Source: Plectrocnemia conspersa (lineage: Eukaryota; Arthropoda; Insecta; Trichoptera; Polycentropodidae). From it: a stretch of DNA of 64,000 bases. Positions within the stretch are counted from its first letter, which is position 1, and the number at the start of each line of letters is the position of its first letter. The notes below the pieces were generated by a model. It searched no databases and had not been told where the DNA came from. It saw only the letters and a program-made list of their open reading frames with translations. The position numbers and the translations under genes are program-made. Shown here in pieces: positions 1 through 12,959 of this stretch. The DNA lies in assembly GCA_009617715.1 (NCBI GenBank), contig VTFK01000598.1:30959-94958 (forward strand). Reading direction: 5' to 3'.

Positions 1-1680
1 TATAGTAAAATATAGCCTTACAGTTTTTTTTCAATCAGTTTTTTTTCAATCAGTTATTTTTCAATGAGTCATTCTATATCTCAAAAATAATCAAGGAAGA
101 TTTACATGTAAAGTTTTTTCAATACATTTTTTTTTCGGATAAGTAATTCTGATTTTTACAAGTAAAATGTTTATTAGTGAAATTGAACTGTATTTTAGTA
201 TAAAAATTCAGTAAATTTAAAAAATATTGTTTATTGTAGTTTTTTGCAATTTATTTCTTATATTATAAATGAAAAATATTATAAAAATGCAATAGAAACT
301 AATGATATAAGATATTTTAAATAAGCGCTTCTTTTTACTTATTAAAAAATATTTCTATATTATTTTATTTATGGATATAAGTGCTTTTATGAGCGTTAAA
401 AAAAAAGTTGTATGTCACTAAATATTTCTGCAATGTACTGTTGACAATAAACTATTTTCGAGGAATTCCAGTTTTGGATTCCGGAACATCTTCGAGAATC
501 ATGATCGCGTCCTCGTTTGTAGCCAGTTAGAGGCTCGCATCTGGCTTCTTAATACATTGCTTAATACGATTATCGGTTTAATGTTAGCTACGAGGAGTTG
601 GTCAAGTTCGTTTTATTTAATTTTATTTTTTTATGATTTTTATATTATTTTTTATCTTACTTGTTTTATATTTTTGTGTATTTTATTAACAGTATAAATT
701 ATTTTTTTACCATTGTGACGCATTGGGATAAATCTGCTAGGGCACGATGACCTTAATTTTATTTAACTCTATGGACGCGTTAATCAAAAATGATATTTAA
801 TTGTTTTTTTATGAAAAATGAAAATTTTACCTTGGTATTGTGTTTAAATGTTCCGATTTTTTAATTTTTATTTATTTAAAATGATATTCTATGTTAATTC
901 ACAAAAAAAATTTTTTTCTTGAAAACCATATTTTTTGCTGATTTTTGCGTAAAAAGAAAAAATCTATTGAGCGTCTTTAGTCGATTTCCGCGTTCAAAGG
1001 GTTAAACCATTGAAACTATTATAGAAAATATATTTTATTAATTCATAATTATAAATATTTAACTTAAAAATAAATAATCTCAAAATGTACCATACAACAT
1101 AAAATATTACAATTAATCAGAAAAATAAAATTTATATATAATATTATACATATATTGTAATGTGTCGAGGATTGAATAAATTGAATATAAATAAGATAAA
1201 TTTAAATATTATTTAGGAAATAATCGAATATAAGAACATAGCTCTGTTGCAAAAAAATAGAAAGTTTTTACAATATTTTTTATGCCTAAAATTAAATATA
1301 AATAAAAAGGTCGTGAGTTCGAACATAGCATGTACTTTTTTTAACTTTCTATCGTATCTAAAATATAGGACGTAATGTTTCATCTCTGTTCAATCTTATG
1401 GATAATTAAAATCCAGATAGTTCGTTACTAATGTAAGTAATGTTAGAAAGTATTATATTTTATGCTTATTTTTTTAGTATTAATAAGCATTATCCATATT
1501 CTTAGTCCATGCTATAGTAATCAATTCTTTAGGTTACAATATAGCAATAGTACAATTTTTAAACCTAAAGATAATATCGCCCAATATCAATAAATCAGCG
1601 ATCACTGTTCAGTTGCAATTTCTCACGTTTCTCCAATTCACTCCACATAAAAATATAAAAAAATAACACCACACACCCAA
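1..1680. other. AT-rich noncoding DNA with an old repeat copy
   Basis: There is no credible coding frame. About 590-790 resembles 31290-31470: a TTTTTTATTTT-rich stretch, then ATCTTACTTGT, then a TTTTTTACCAT block, so both look like copies of one old interspersed repeat. A B-box-like GAGTTCGAAC lies near 1317, without an accompanying A box. The rest is A/T runs. Confidence 0.5.
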
Positions 1681-1689
1681 CAATACCTT

Positions 1690-2070
1690 ACATCCAAACG
1701 TCCAATAAATAGAGCGTGTATAGAGATGGGTATCCGATTAATCGGCGTTCGATTAACCGCGTCGCGATAAAAGCGATCTCTCGCGTTTTCCCGGCCATAA
1801 TAAAAGATATATTGTTTTTCGACGTTAATGACCGGCTGCGGTTGTGGCCTTCTCCTGCTTCTTTTTTCCTCTTCTTCGTCTTATTCTTCCGTTTCATCCT
1901 GCTGCGGGAAGACGAAACATTATTACGGGCGAGTGTAAAACTTCATGCATTACCGTAATGGCACGTTAGTGGCCATAAATCCACTAACCCCTTCCCGTCC
2001 GGTGGTGGTTCCCGGAGTGTATGATGTAATTCCGACTTACGACTACCCGGCCACCACCCCCTGCCGACTT
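1690..2070. other. GC-elevated noncoding island
   Basis: This stretch is clearly richer in G+C than its flanks and keeps CpG-containing words (TCGCGATAAAAGCGATC, CCCGGCCATAATAAAAG, GTCCGGTGGTGG). Two overlapping opposite-strand frames of 69 and 80 codons have low-complexity Lys/Arg or Phe/Leu content and do not look like proteins. It includes GCCATAAA (1972-1979), a Hox/Caudal-type core. Such islands inside AT-rich intron DNA are often conserved regulatory elements, but that is inference. Confidence 0.3.
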
Positions 2071-3765
2071 ACATAAAAATGTTATTATTAATCTTTCTCA
2101 GGTGTGATCGTATAATCGGGTTAATGTTACAATGGATAATCTCGTCGAAGACGTGCTGGCGTTACGACTGCGGCACGTGTCGATATAAAAAAATATACAC
2201 GCAGTGAGGTGGAAAATTATTAAACGTATAATAATTGTATATGTATATAAATTTTGTTGTTAAAGATTGTGATTCTTTAAATCTGTTGAACACTTGAGTT
2301 TTTTGTTTAATAAAAACGAAACTTAACCGATGATACACGAATACAAAAAAAGTTCTTAGGAAAAAAAATGGAGCGATTGTCTCAACTAAAGATAATAAAC
2401 TGGAAGAACATAGAACTGTGACCAGTATATTCTAAACAAACATCAAGAGAGTACCAGAATATGTGTGTGATTCACATTATTTGTTAAAAAATAATAATAT
2501 CGCAAGTTCTTATTAAAGAAAATATATTTTTTTTGCGATTATATAATATACATAAATATATACTAAATAAGTTTCTAAAATTTGCGAGATTCCCCGCTTC
2601 GATTTAGCTGGATGTTAATAGCATTTAAAGACAAGACTCCGCTTCCTATTTTATGTATATTATAATAGCCATTAGACAGAAAATTAAATTTTAATATTCG
2701 AAATGCGTCTAGTAGAGCGCCAAAGCCAAAAAGTTATCGGCGTGTGACTAGATTTAGGGTCGCTTTAAGTCGAGCATACATTTTTATGAACCCCTACATA
2801 ACGCATTTGCTTACAACAGCTTGACATTCATGAGGGCTTATATTTATGTCTGTATATGTATGTTGATATTTGTGTTTGTGTGCGCTTTTATGGAAACACA
2901 CGCTCTTGACATTTTCCGGCTCGTTTGTGAATTAAGTTTTGTTTTCACGTATTTAATTTGTAATTTTTATCACAGTTTCAGAGAAATATTATAATAATTC
3001 AATCAATTGGAAATTTACATATCAAGCTTCATACCTGGAATATCTATATTCATAGTTTAAATGGAAAACTGGCAATCGAGATTGACGGACTTTTAAGTTT
3101 TAAATTTTTAATGGCTTAGAGCGCTGCTACAAAAGTGTCGCATTAGTATTGATATTATATATGTATGTAATAATAGCATACAATAAAAGCATATATTTAA
3201 CATTTATTAAAAATAAAATAATTATATCGTACAAAGCGTAAAAACTTGCTACGGTACCTCGCGTCAGTGAGAGATTGACAACTATTATTATATCAAATAA
3301 TTAATATTATACCTTGATTAAAATATCTTAAAGTACCTAAATAAAAAATTAAAATATTGATATTGTATAATAGCATACTTTCAAATTATATAAAAGTCGT
3401 TAATATGAATTAATATTTTTTTTTAGTGGATGATAAACTTTATTCTCTCTAGTAATATATATATATAATATAATATAATACAATATATTGCATTCTAGTT
3501 TATATGATTCTTTTTTTAATAATATACACTATTAAAAGTATTTTTTTAGGTGCGCCCTATTTGATTTATTTTACAGTTATCATTCGTAATGAGTTTGTAT
3601 ATAAAACAACTTTATGTTCAATATTTTTAATTATTTTTTAGTGCAAAAGAATCGCATCATATAATTGTTTCAATTTGAATTTATCAAGTTATAAAATAGA
3701 ATTACATTGCCATATTAATTCATGGCTGTGTTTATAAATGCATCAATTCATAAAGGATTTTGAGG
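2071..3765. other. AT-rich noncoding DNA
   Basis: I see no gene, RNA gene or repeat boundary. The short segment 2700-2910 is slightly GC-richer and contains GT-rich words and a TTTTATGG word. The rest is simple AT sequence. Confidence 0.5.
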
Positions 3766-3769
3766 GCTT

Positions 3770-4115
3770 GTAAAAAATTGACATGTGCACTACCCCAGCC
3801 CGGCTGTTAAACGTCAATTAAGGGTTTTCATAGCTTTTTTCGCGATTGATTGTGCTGTGGGCGTGAGGGGGTTGGATTTTTGGTCGCGCCACCTGTCCCG
3901 TTTTTGAACGATTATTTATTTACGAAAAATAAAATAAAATTCCTTCCACCGAGGGAGAGAAGCACAAATAATGAATCGGGCGCATATGGGGGTGGGCGTT
4001 GACTGTTAATCAAAACGGAAGGCACTCGGTTGCTAATGGGTTGGCGGTGACGAGTGGCAAAAAACGATGAACTCGGCGCGACCTATTCATAACCCATTCA
4101 CAACAACAGAAAACG
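3770..4115. other. GC-elevated noncoding island
   Basis: A GC-richer block in AT-rich surroundings, without an open frame of note. It carries homeodomain-type cores (TCAATTAA, GTTAATCAAA, CAAATAATGAATC) and G-rich words (GGGGGTGGGCG). It could be a conserved enhancer. Not identified. Confidence 0.3.
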
Positions 4116-5580
4116 CGATATTGGCTATTATCAGCATATCAAAGGATGCAGATGAATTGAGTATTTTTATATTATGCTACTTTAAAGGATTTTAATCATG
4201 CTAGTATTTTAAACGGGGCCAATAAAACAGTTTTTTATAACATTGAAATCGTGAATTAGAATCTACAAAGCTTGTTTGTAATAAATAAATTTATTTTATA
4301 TAAAAATAAGCTGAACAGCGACGTGCTGTTGACGCACTGATTCCGAGCTACTGCAATACGCGAAGACAATAAATACTTGATTATTGTTATAACATACAAT
4401 TAAACTCTTGAAAACAGGAAATTTTCATAAAATCATTGCTTATGAAAGTGATTTAAGTCGATTGGGTATATTAAAAACCTGTTTTTTGTTTAAATAAGCG
4501 AATTGCATATGAAATTTTTATAAAAAAATATCGTAAAAATATAAAATAAGTTTATTATTGCTTACTAATATTTTTAAATCAATTCAAACGCAAACCATTA
4601 ATTATCCAATAATAACATAATATGGACTTGCCCCACTTTCAAAATCAACAGCTCATATATGTATTTAAATCAAAGTATGATGAAGGATTTTTTTTATCTG
4701 TATGTTTTGTTATATTTACCATTTTACATTGATAAAGTCATGCTGTAGCAATTCTAATAAAATATAAAAATATTAAATTACACAATAATGATTAGCATAT
4801 TAGAATATGATAAATAATATAAAATCCTAATACAGTTAAATATGCTGCTAAATAAAATATTTGCAAAGATGGTTCTCTCATACAACATAAGTTCATAATT
4901 TTATTATTTTTTTAATAAATATTTTTTTAGTATATAAATAAAATAATCAAATAAATATGAATATATTTTTTTTATTATTAAATATTTATTACCTGACAGA
5001 ATGTGCATAAGAAACATACTTATTATATATCGAATTAATGTAAGAGCTAAGTGCAAAATACTATTCGTTGTTGGCGATTAAATTTCGATAGCGCGTGCAA
5101 TGCTTCCAAATTAAATAACAGAAGCTTTTATATTAATTAGTTCGGAAGCATAAGTATTTCTTTAGTACAATTATTGTATCAATATATATATTTTAATTAT
5201 ATTTAAGATGGATAGATGATATGATCTTTATTAAAGGAATATGGATGGAGTTAGAAATGTGTAAATATATAAATATATACTTATGGGTGTGTTCTGGGGT
5301 GAATGAGATAGTCTGATCGTGCGCCACGTAATTGAAATAAATATGAGATAATAAAAAACATGGCAGTAATATAAATGAATGGGAATATATAAGGGTAAGA
5401 TAAAAGAAAAAAAAACGTTTTGGAAGACGTCAGTTCGTCGTCTACCAAAAATACGATTAATATAAAGTATAAGTGAATCTAAAGGATTATTAATTAATAA
5501 ATATGCATTTAAAAACCACGTTAATGTATAATAAAATAAATATTATATATACTACATATGTAGACATCTTTAAGATATTC
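4116..5580. other. AT-rich noncoding DNA before the first ratchet site
   Basis: No gene or recognised repeat is seen. The region is dominated by TAAATA/ATATAT words, with a short mixed-composition patch at 5280-5450. Confidence 0.5.
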
Positions 5581-5581
5581 A

Positions 5582-5616
5582 CTAACATGTTTTTTCTCTT
5601 TTGCTTACAGGTAAGA
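5582..5616 (+). other. Recursive (ratchet) splice site, zero-length exon
   Basis: A complete 3' splice site is fused directly to a complete 5' splice site. The order is a branch-like CTAAC (5582-5586), a pyrimidine-rich run (5590-5607), CAG ending at 5610, then GTAAG from 5611. This is the arrangement described for recursive splicing of long insect introns such as Drosophila Ubx: the intron is removed in steps and the junction leaves no exon in the mRNA. No reading frame is needed around it. The strand is fixed as +. A match this complete is unlikely by chance in AT-rich DNA, and a second one lies at 29151-29185. The alternative is an ordinary 3' splice site of an exon whose first bases happen to be GTAAG; no downstream exon is evident. 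Confidence 0.75.
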
Positions 5617-6690
5617 TTTTAACTTCTCTGTCACTTGTAACGAATCAGTGGTACGTACTATAAATTATTTACATTAAAAAATAATATTTATCCCCTTGTA
5701 TCGTTTTAAGAAATATTTTTATTGATTGTCTTATATTAAGGTATTTTAGTAGGGATGAAATTTTGTATTACATTTCCTCAGCTATTAATAGATAATAATT
5801 TGTGTCGTTCGCCTTGTAAAGCCCTGCTCTAACGAGATGAACATCAAATATGCGTTATGGCGTCCGTCTAAGAGCAATTTAAATATCCCTCTCTACAAAA
5901 TTTTCAACTCATTGGTTGTATTTATGGCGCCGGCTGTCTACCGTGACGTAAGAGGTTTTCCTATCGCTGCTGAATATTATTAATATTATCATACAAGTGG
6001 TGAAAAAACAATGGCGTTAGCACAAAGGCGTATCGTAGAGATATTAATATAATATATAACTTTTATACAGTATAACAATTTTCATTCCATTGCACAAAGA
6101 TAAAATAATTGGATTTATGATGAAACTAAGCACTAGTTTCAGCTGTATCATTAGTTTTTGCCTGGAAGCTCGACTTTATGTTGCAAAATTAAAAAAAATA
6201 CATATATCAGTGATAAAATTTTAGCACTAATAATTTTTATATAGATAGAAATATCTTTAAACACAATTAGATCGTCAAAGATTTAAGGATATTTCAGATT
6301 GATTTAAATTAAAATATTTATCGCAAAGGATCTTTTTGGGATATATAGCTGCAGTTTTACATAAAACTTGTAAATATTTTTTGAATAGCTTCTTTAACCC
6401 TTTGTTTTAAAATTGCACCTAAAAATTAAATAATCGATACCTGCGGTAAAAAATACTTAAATAAATATTAAATACTTTATTCAATATTTATTTACAAAAA
6501 AAAAAATTTCTAAGACACTTTTACGAATTTTGTCACACAGAAACATGCATATTTTTTGGGTACTGCAATTCTTCAACTCTTAACAAAGAGTAATTCTGTT
6601 ATTTCATAAACACTTTTACGTGTCGTTTTCCTATATATTATCATCACTTTGAATTTATAAATTAATATATTTTTACTTTCTTATAGACTT
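5617..6690. other. Noncoding DNA with a small GC island
   Basis: About 5810-5965 is a GC-elevated patch with TTTATGGC (5921-5928), GGCGCCGGC and GTGACGTAA (CRE-like). The remainder is AT-rich and holds nothing I recognise. Confidence 0.35.
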
Positions 6691-6694
6691 GTCG

Positions 6695-7075
6695 AATCTT
6701 TGGCGCTGTCCAATGTTGACTTTCGCTTTAAATTTTATGCCTGCGGGTAATTTGATGTTTTATGTGTATATTATATATTTTTTTCGTTGTAATTGACAAA
6801 TGGCGCAAAGTTAACGGCACTTCAATCAATCATCCCGACGGTTTCGGTTACCGACCGCCGAAAATCTTAATTGGTAAGAAATATAGCATGAAAGCTTTTT
6901 AAGCTCGCAATAAAAGGGGCGCAGGGCGTAGCTGGGGGGCGAAACCCGACCCCGGGGGCGTACAGCCATCGGACTTGAAATAAAGCGCCGGAAAAAAATT
7001 CCACTGTAAGTGACTTTGGTCACGTGATTTCTCCACGTGCCTGCGAGAACGACTCGAAGCTTTCGCGACGGAAAA
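6695..7075. other. GC-elevated noncoding island with E-boxes
   Basis: GC-rich for this window, including GGGGCGCAGGGCG and ACCCCGGGGGCG. Two CACGTG E-boxes are spaced closely (about 7021 and 7034), next to GTGACTTTGGTCAC. Two overlapping minus frames of 65-66 codons share the region and look like chance frames. It may be regulatory DNA. No gene is recognised. Confidence 0.3.
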
Positions 7076-8035
7076 GTGTAGATTTTTTCTATTCGACACT
7101 TTTATTCTTATTGTAAGTTGTATGTAATTGTTTTCGTGAAAGCGTGCGTATAATTGTAGTGCAAATATTAAATTTCATGTAGGAAAAAAATATATATAAT
7201 ATATCATATTGCCTAGATGCTTTAATTATTTTTAACTTGTTCAAAAATCAAACATAGTATATTATTAAATTTTTAAAGCAATTTACTTTGCTACGTTTTA
7301 CTTACATATATATATTTTTTATCGAACGGTTTTGAAATTGAGTCTGACTAAATGATCACCGCACCTTTAAATTATACAAATTTAATATAGAAATAATAAA
7401 ATTTATATACAAAATATTTATGCATCTATAAAATTGACACATTACACAATATCACACAACAACATAAATTTGCAGAAAATTTGATATTCATTGATGGTCT
7501 TAAAAATAGTAATTAGTTTAGGTTTTATATTAAAAAAACATATTATTATTAATTTCCATATATTTTAATGTGAGTTAAGTAATACAAATACAGTTTTAAT
7601 TATATTTAAAAATAAATACAGAAATTTATAATATGTCAAAAGAGTGAGTGTTATGTATAAATGTATTATTTTTAGTATTAATCACAAAATAGTAATAGAT
7701 TTCATACAAGTACCAGAAAGCTCTAAACTATAAATAAATTTTATATAGCTTCTAAATAAGTATTTGGATAAAACATTTTTTTTTTTATGATTGATTTTTC
7801 TATTAAATATAAAAAAAGTTTAGAATTTTTTTTATATATTCCATTATACAACAATTTTGTATTTTTGCCATAATTATAAGATAATACATATTTTTGCTTA
7901 TACGTCTGATAATAATATATCTAGAATCAAAGCACAATTCAAATAGCACCGCATTACGTTAGCTTTACTTGATATAATACAAAGCAAATCTCATATGAAT
8001 TATTATTATTGTGCACCAACTTTAGTTTGTATAAG
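7076..8035. other. AT-rich noncoding DNA
   Basis: Long A/T runs and ATATAT words only. Nothing else supported. Confidence 0.5.
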
Positions 8036-8039
8036 TATT

Positions 8040-8735
8040 GGTAGATATGTTTCAGTGAATGTATATTTTTTAATATTGAAAATATGTTTTTACTAGCATT
8101 TTAGTAAAATCAAATAGGAATATATTATCACCATTAGATATATATTTTACTAGCATAATATTAAAATTATCTAGGAATATATTTTAACTAGTGAAAATAT
8201 AATTTCACTGACAGGTTTCAGTGAAATTATATGCTGCTTAAAACGTCAAACGTCTTTTTGCGTGTATTTTTATTAAGAACGTTTTTTTGTTGATTAAAAT
8301 ATTAAAAATAATTTAATCTGTAGTAATATCAGAATAGTGCTTATTTCAAATAAATAATATTTTTATATTTTTCTGAACTGTGGACAATATAATTTTATTG
8401 ATATACTTTAGAATGAAAATTTTCAAAAAATAATTGTAGGGCAAACATGTTTATACCCCAACCTAACCTAAACGAATTAACCAAACCCAACTTTTATTAT
8501 CTCAAATTGGGTTAGTTTTTGTTAGGTTTGGGTTTGCACAGAAAATGCACGTTTCACAACTGTAAAATTGAGTTTTAACGACAGTAGTGCGACACATTAC
8601 CTGTTAAGGCCATAATGTTTCGAACATATATGTAGAATACGATTTCACTGATTTTAACTAGTGAAATTTTAAATAATTTTTTTCGTGAAATTGTATTTTT
8701 ATTAGTAAAAATATAATTTAATAAGAAATTGATGG
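8040..8735. repeat. Degenerate repeat with ACTAGTGAAAATATAATTTC sub-motifs
   Basis: Several variants of one motif recur in both orientations: TTTTTACTAGCATTTTAG, ATTTTACTAGCATAATATT, TAACTAGTGAAAATATAATT, TTTCACTGACAGGTTTCAG, and near the end CACTGATTTTAACTAGTG and TATTAGTAAAAATATAATT. Related motifs fill 40615-40905, so this is an interspersed element with an internally repeated structure. No coding part is seen. The middle (8455-8545) contains an inverted repeat built from AACCTAACC and GGTTAGTTTTTGTTAGG. Confidence 0.5.
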
Positions 8736-8739
8736 TTGG

Positions 8740-10015
8740 CATAGCTCTACTTAGTGAGAGTTTGAATAAGCTAGCTTACATTCAATGTCGGTTAAATCGG
8801 ATCTTGATGAAGTGCTGACTGAAGCGAATTCCGAATCGTAGTGGCGGTATATGCACTATCTTGCTTACTTTGTTCTGCTGCAATAGAAAATTTTAAAGAG
8901 TTGTGCTATAACTCATTTTTTTTATGCCTGACTATTTTAATGTTACCATTGAAATGTTCGAATGTAACCATTGAAAATTTGGCAACCTAGCACTTATCGT
9001 TTTGTATTCATCTTGTTGTCAATGTAATACATTTTTTGGTGATTTTTTTCACGATTTTTTTCACGGTGAATTTAAATAAAAGTTTTTAATTGTCAAAAGT
9101 CGATGAACCCCAAAATCTTATCTATACATGTTATACATAAAATTATATTTTATTAAGAGTCTATAACTTAAATATATATCTATTATTAGATATTTAAAAT
9201 AAATTCAATATTTTTACAATATAATGTAACTTGACAATTGTTTTGAAAATAATAGTAACAAAAATGAAAATTATTGATAAAATTGAATTTTAATATGTAA
9301 TTCTACATATAAATCAATAATACAAAATATTGTACATAAATGTATTGTCTATAAATATAATTTATTTATAAATGATTATATGTAACATAAAATAACAAAT
9401 AGATTTTTAAATTATGGTTGTAAAATAGTATTTTCCTTTTTCTTTGCATATAAGTTCTCTAATAATATATAATATAATAATTTCTTTGTCCCATTACCTT
9501 AGTGCGCATGCTTCTCGTTTTTTATATTTGATTATTAAAATCGATATAAGTATTAACATATTACTTCACATGAGTTCAAACACTAATATTTTAATACATA
9601 TCAATGCTCTTTTGTATAAGTTGTTAACTTGTATATGTGGTAACTTAATAAAAAGTAATATCTTTAAGATTTATATGATCTTTTTATTATACATTAAATA
9701 TAACATACATTCCTTTTTGTTTTCTAAAGGATCATTTTATGATGCTTATTATTTTAATAGCATATTTATAAAAATAGTGAGATCAAAGTGGTATTAAACC
9801 CAAAAGTGTAGTTAGACAATTTACACTTTCATCAATAAAAAATGTTTGAGGATGATAAAAAATATTATTTAACTGCTCTTAAAAGTATGATATAACAAAA
9901 TCAATTACTAAGAAATTGAGTATAACTGTAATGAGTGAATAAGATCGATGGTCCTCAAATATCGCAAAATAAAACAAGGCGAATGTAATGAAGTCTGTAT
10001 GATAAGAACCATTCA
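8740..10015. other. AT-rich noncoding DNA
   Basis: A short mixed patch (8760-8880) is followed by AT-rich DNA. The 117-codon frame at 9444-9797 is Ile/Leu/Tyr-rich AT sequence with no motif and I do not regard it as a gene. Confidence 0.5.
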
Positions 10016-10019
10016 CAAG

Positions 10020-10335
10020 TGTGTAATTGGGCCTAAGCTTTGCTAGAGACGGACGTCGCGACGCTCCGGCGTCACAGAGCACATCTCTTTGTGAGGTCAC
10101 GTACGTTGGAGCGTGGAGATTGGGCACGTGACCTCTCTTTCTCTCTCTCTCTCTCTCCCTTCGTCCTTCCGATGCTACTCGAATAACCGACAACTAGGAG
10201 CCCGCATAAAGGGATCATCGAAGGGTGCAAAATATGAATATACAATATGCCCCTTACGGTGACGTGCAATTTCACGCAGCGCGATATGTGGTGTTCGTGG
10301 TGGGCCAAGAGTCGCGAATGGGTACGCTGTTATGC
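10020..10335. other. GC-elevated island with a (CT)n tract
   Basis: GC-rich with CpGs (GACGGACGTCGCGACGC) and a CT microsatellite at about 10133-10158. It has CACGTG at about 10123 and GTGACGTGC nearby. Two overlapping minus frames of 78-104 codons read through the CT tract as Arg/Glu repeats and are artefacts. A regulatory element is possible. Confidence 0.3.
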
Positions 10336-11080
10336 CCTTAGGTTTTTATTTCGTAAAAAATATATGGAAAATGGCAATATGGAGCTTCTCATAAAAGTAC
10401 GAATATACTGCTATTTATAACTAGTAACTTTCTGTGTAAGAGGCCTAATATTATATAGAGAGAAATCGTCAATTGGGAAAATATGTAGTATGTTGCCTTA
10501 AAAAAATTGGAATAATATCTATATCTAACTTTAATGGTTATATTTTGAAACTTCATCATGCAAAATATGTTTTTGATTTATGACCAATTTATCTTAACAG
10601 AAATTGTAATACAAGATCTAGACTTTCTATGTTACTGATGAATAAATAAGTTTAAATTATAACGTGCAATACATAATAGTAATTTATTTTTGCTATTCAC
10701 TATTGTCTTGCAACATTAAGCTTCATTATTTTGGTCACTTTAAACACACACAATTCTCTCCATCCACTCTTTGTATTTGTCCGTAGTCGGAGTAAATCAA
10801 ATTAAGCGATTTTATTATACTTCATTATGTTCTAGCCTTGCCCAAATTGCTGGTTTATCCAATAAAGGGCATGCAACCCTCGCCGCATGCCTATCTTTGT
10901 ATGAGAATCTATACCAGTATATAATTAACACCCTGACAGTGTTTATGATATATAAGATAGTTTCAATATGGAATATAGGGTATTACATAAACGTATCATG
11001 AATTCAGAAAATCTAAATCATACAACGATTACTATTAGTATATTCCGTACAATTTGTTAATCTTTTTATTATTTTAATGT
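10336..11080. other. AT-rich noncoding DNA
   Basis: The 76-codon + frame at 10771-11001 has no recognisable domain. The sequence is ordinary AT-rich DNA leading into the LINE relic. Confidence 0.45.
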
Positions 11081-11084
11081 TAAT

Positions 11085-12850
11085 TAATATCATGATATTA
11101 AGAAAAAAAAATTTAATAAAATATACGATGCTTGTCCAGAATATAATATTAAAATGGTTATAGGAGACATGAACGTCAAAATAGAAAATTTGTTGAGAAC
11201 AATAATTTAAATTAAACAAATTGTGCATTAATGTTAGTCAGAACAGTGAGCACCTTATATAAATGCACAAAAAAAATGTTTTATGGTACAAAAGTATTTA
11301 CTTAAATGCACATATCCTCTAAAATAACTCCTAGTTAAATCGCACCCAAATTTAAATACCAACAATTGGAAAATATAGTCGGATTTGGACAATATTTGTG
11401 ACTTCTAAAAATATGGCTATTGGTGTTACTACATTTTCACATAACACATAGAAAACTTTCGATGGTAGAAACGTAAACCAAATTAAGCACATCCAAATTG
11501 ACGTAAGATAATCTAACGGACGTCAGATCATATCGTAGAGATAATGAACTATTACTTAACCATTGAAAAAAGAAGAAATCAACGCAAACTACTAAAAAAT
11601 GAATACGTTGTAAAACAATATAAACAAAAATTAAAAATGTTTCTATAACTACGAAAATGATGCCACGCAAGAAAATTGGAATTACTGTAAAAATATTGTT
11701 ACGTCAGCGGCAGAAAATGTCTTAGAGCAGGCACCAAGAAAGAGAAAAACTTGGCATATAAATACTGCGGCAAAAAATCATACAAGAGACTATGGTAAAA
11801 ACTAAAAATTACTGCGCAGAAAGGAAAAAATAATCCATATGAAGAAAAAGCGTGTATTATATATTATTTTTAAAACTTTACTTTTATTGACTTGTAATTT
11901 AAAAAAAATAGTATTACTAGTAGGCATATGCTAAGATGGATCGAATTAATTATTTATGAGTTTAATTTTTTTTTTTTATGGTAATCGCGGTTTTTTTATT
12001 AAATATCGGTCTAAAGGCCGCAATAGCGGCAAGTCCTTCAGATCGAAGGTTTAAAATATATTTAATAAATTTGAGCTTAGGGTTCAGATATACGTAAGCT
12101 TAGATATTTAACGCTTGTTTTCCATTTTTTGTTAGGAAAGGTTGTGGTAGGCTTTGTCTATTTTTTGTGAAAATACATGTTTTTGTTTAAATATGGTTGA
12201 TTTTAAATATCCACCATTCAAAATTTGTATTAATTTATTATTTTGAAACTGTTTACTAACTTTAAATATGCACATGACTCGATAGAGATAGAATGAAGGA
12301 ATTGGGCGTCCCAAAGAATTTTATTTTCATGGTAAAACTGGCGATGAAATGTGTCAAATACCAAGTGAGAGTGCACAATAATCTGTCCAATTCTGCGACA
12401 GGGTGATACTGCTTAACATTTTACTGAAAAAAGTAACCAGAGAAGTTAAAAGCAAACAAATTCGTACAAATATTTGCCTATGCAGATGACATAGATATCG
12501 TAGAAAGGTCAAAACATGCACTAATTGAACCCTGAATTTTCTTGAGCCATCAACCAAGAAAATAGTCGAAAGAATTAATGAACAGAAAAACAATACATGC
12601 AGTTTATGGCTCAATATGGACAGCAAACTGAAAATATCCATATATATATAAATATACTTTCAAGCGTGTCAACAGTATATACATAGGAAGTTTGGTAACA
12701 GCCAAAAATGACATCAGCAAAGAGGGGAAAAAACGAGTATTTTGGTCTAATAAATCAGATCAAATCACAGAAGATACTCATGTACAAAACATTTATTAGA
12801 CCTGTGCTGACATATGGTTCGAAAAGTTTGACAATTATTAGGCCCGACTT
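11085..12850 (+). pseudogene. Decayed non-LTR retrotransposon (EN + RT)
   Basis: Broken pieces of an endonuclease-reverse transcriptase polyprotein occur in order on the + strand. About 11128-11200 reads DACPEYNIKMVIGDMNVKI, the GD-N strand of an apurinic-type endonuclease. About 11458-11530 reads DGRNVNQIKHIQIDVR, then, in a shifted frame, TDVRSYR, matching the NQIDHILID region of that domain. About 11650-11770 reads ENWNYCKNIVTSAAENVL, typical of the EN-RT linker. About 12345-12450 contains VKYQVRVHNNLS and then LRQGDTA, an RT motif. About 12473-12512 reads FAYADDIDIVERS, the catalytic YADD box. About 12675-12825 reads YIGSLVTAKNDISKE and FIRPVLTYGS, the RT C-terminal part. Stops and frameshifts run throughout and part of the palm is missing around 11830-12340, so it is inactive. 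Resemblance to insect LINE polyproteins is by eye; the clade is not fixed. Confidence 0.8.
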
Positions 12851-12959
12851 GATTGCCGAGGATATTTCTGTGTAACAAGCCTGATGACCTATTGATTCTA
12901 AACGTCCCATTAAGGTGTTTCAAATCTCGCCTAATTACTTGTTTCTTAACAAATTATAT

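Noticed and set aside
1300..1335. B-box-like GAGTTCGAAC as another tRNA or SINE
   Set aside because: No matching A box and no similarity to the SINE body or tail nearby.
8455..8545. Telomeric TTAGG/CCTAA repeat
   Set aside because: Only two adjacent CCTAA words; the block is an imperfect inverted repeat, not a telomeric array.
9444..9797. 117-codon + strand open frame
   Set aside because: Ile/Leu/Tyr/Ser-rich composition follows from AT-rich DNA; no domain, start context or splice evidence.
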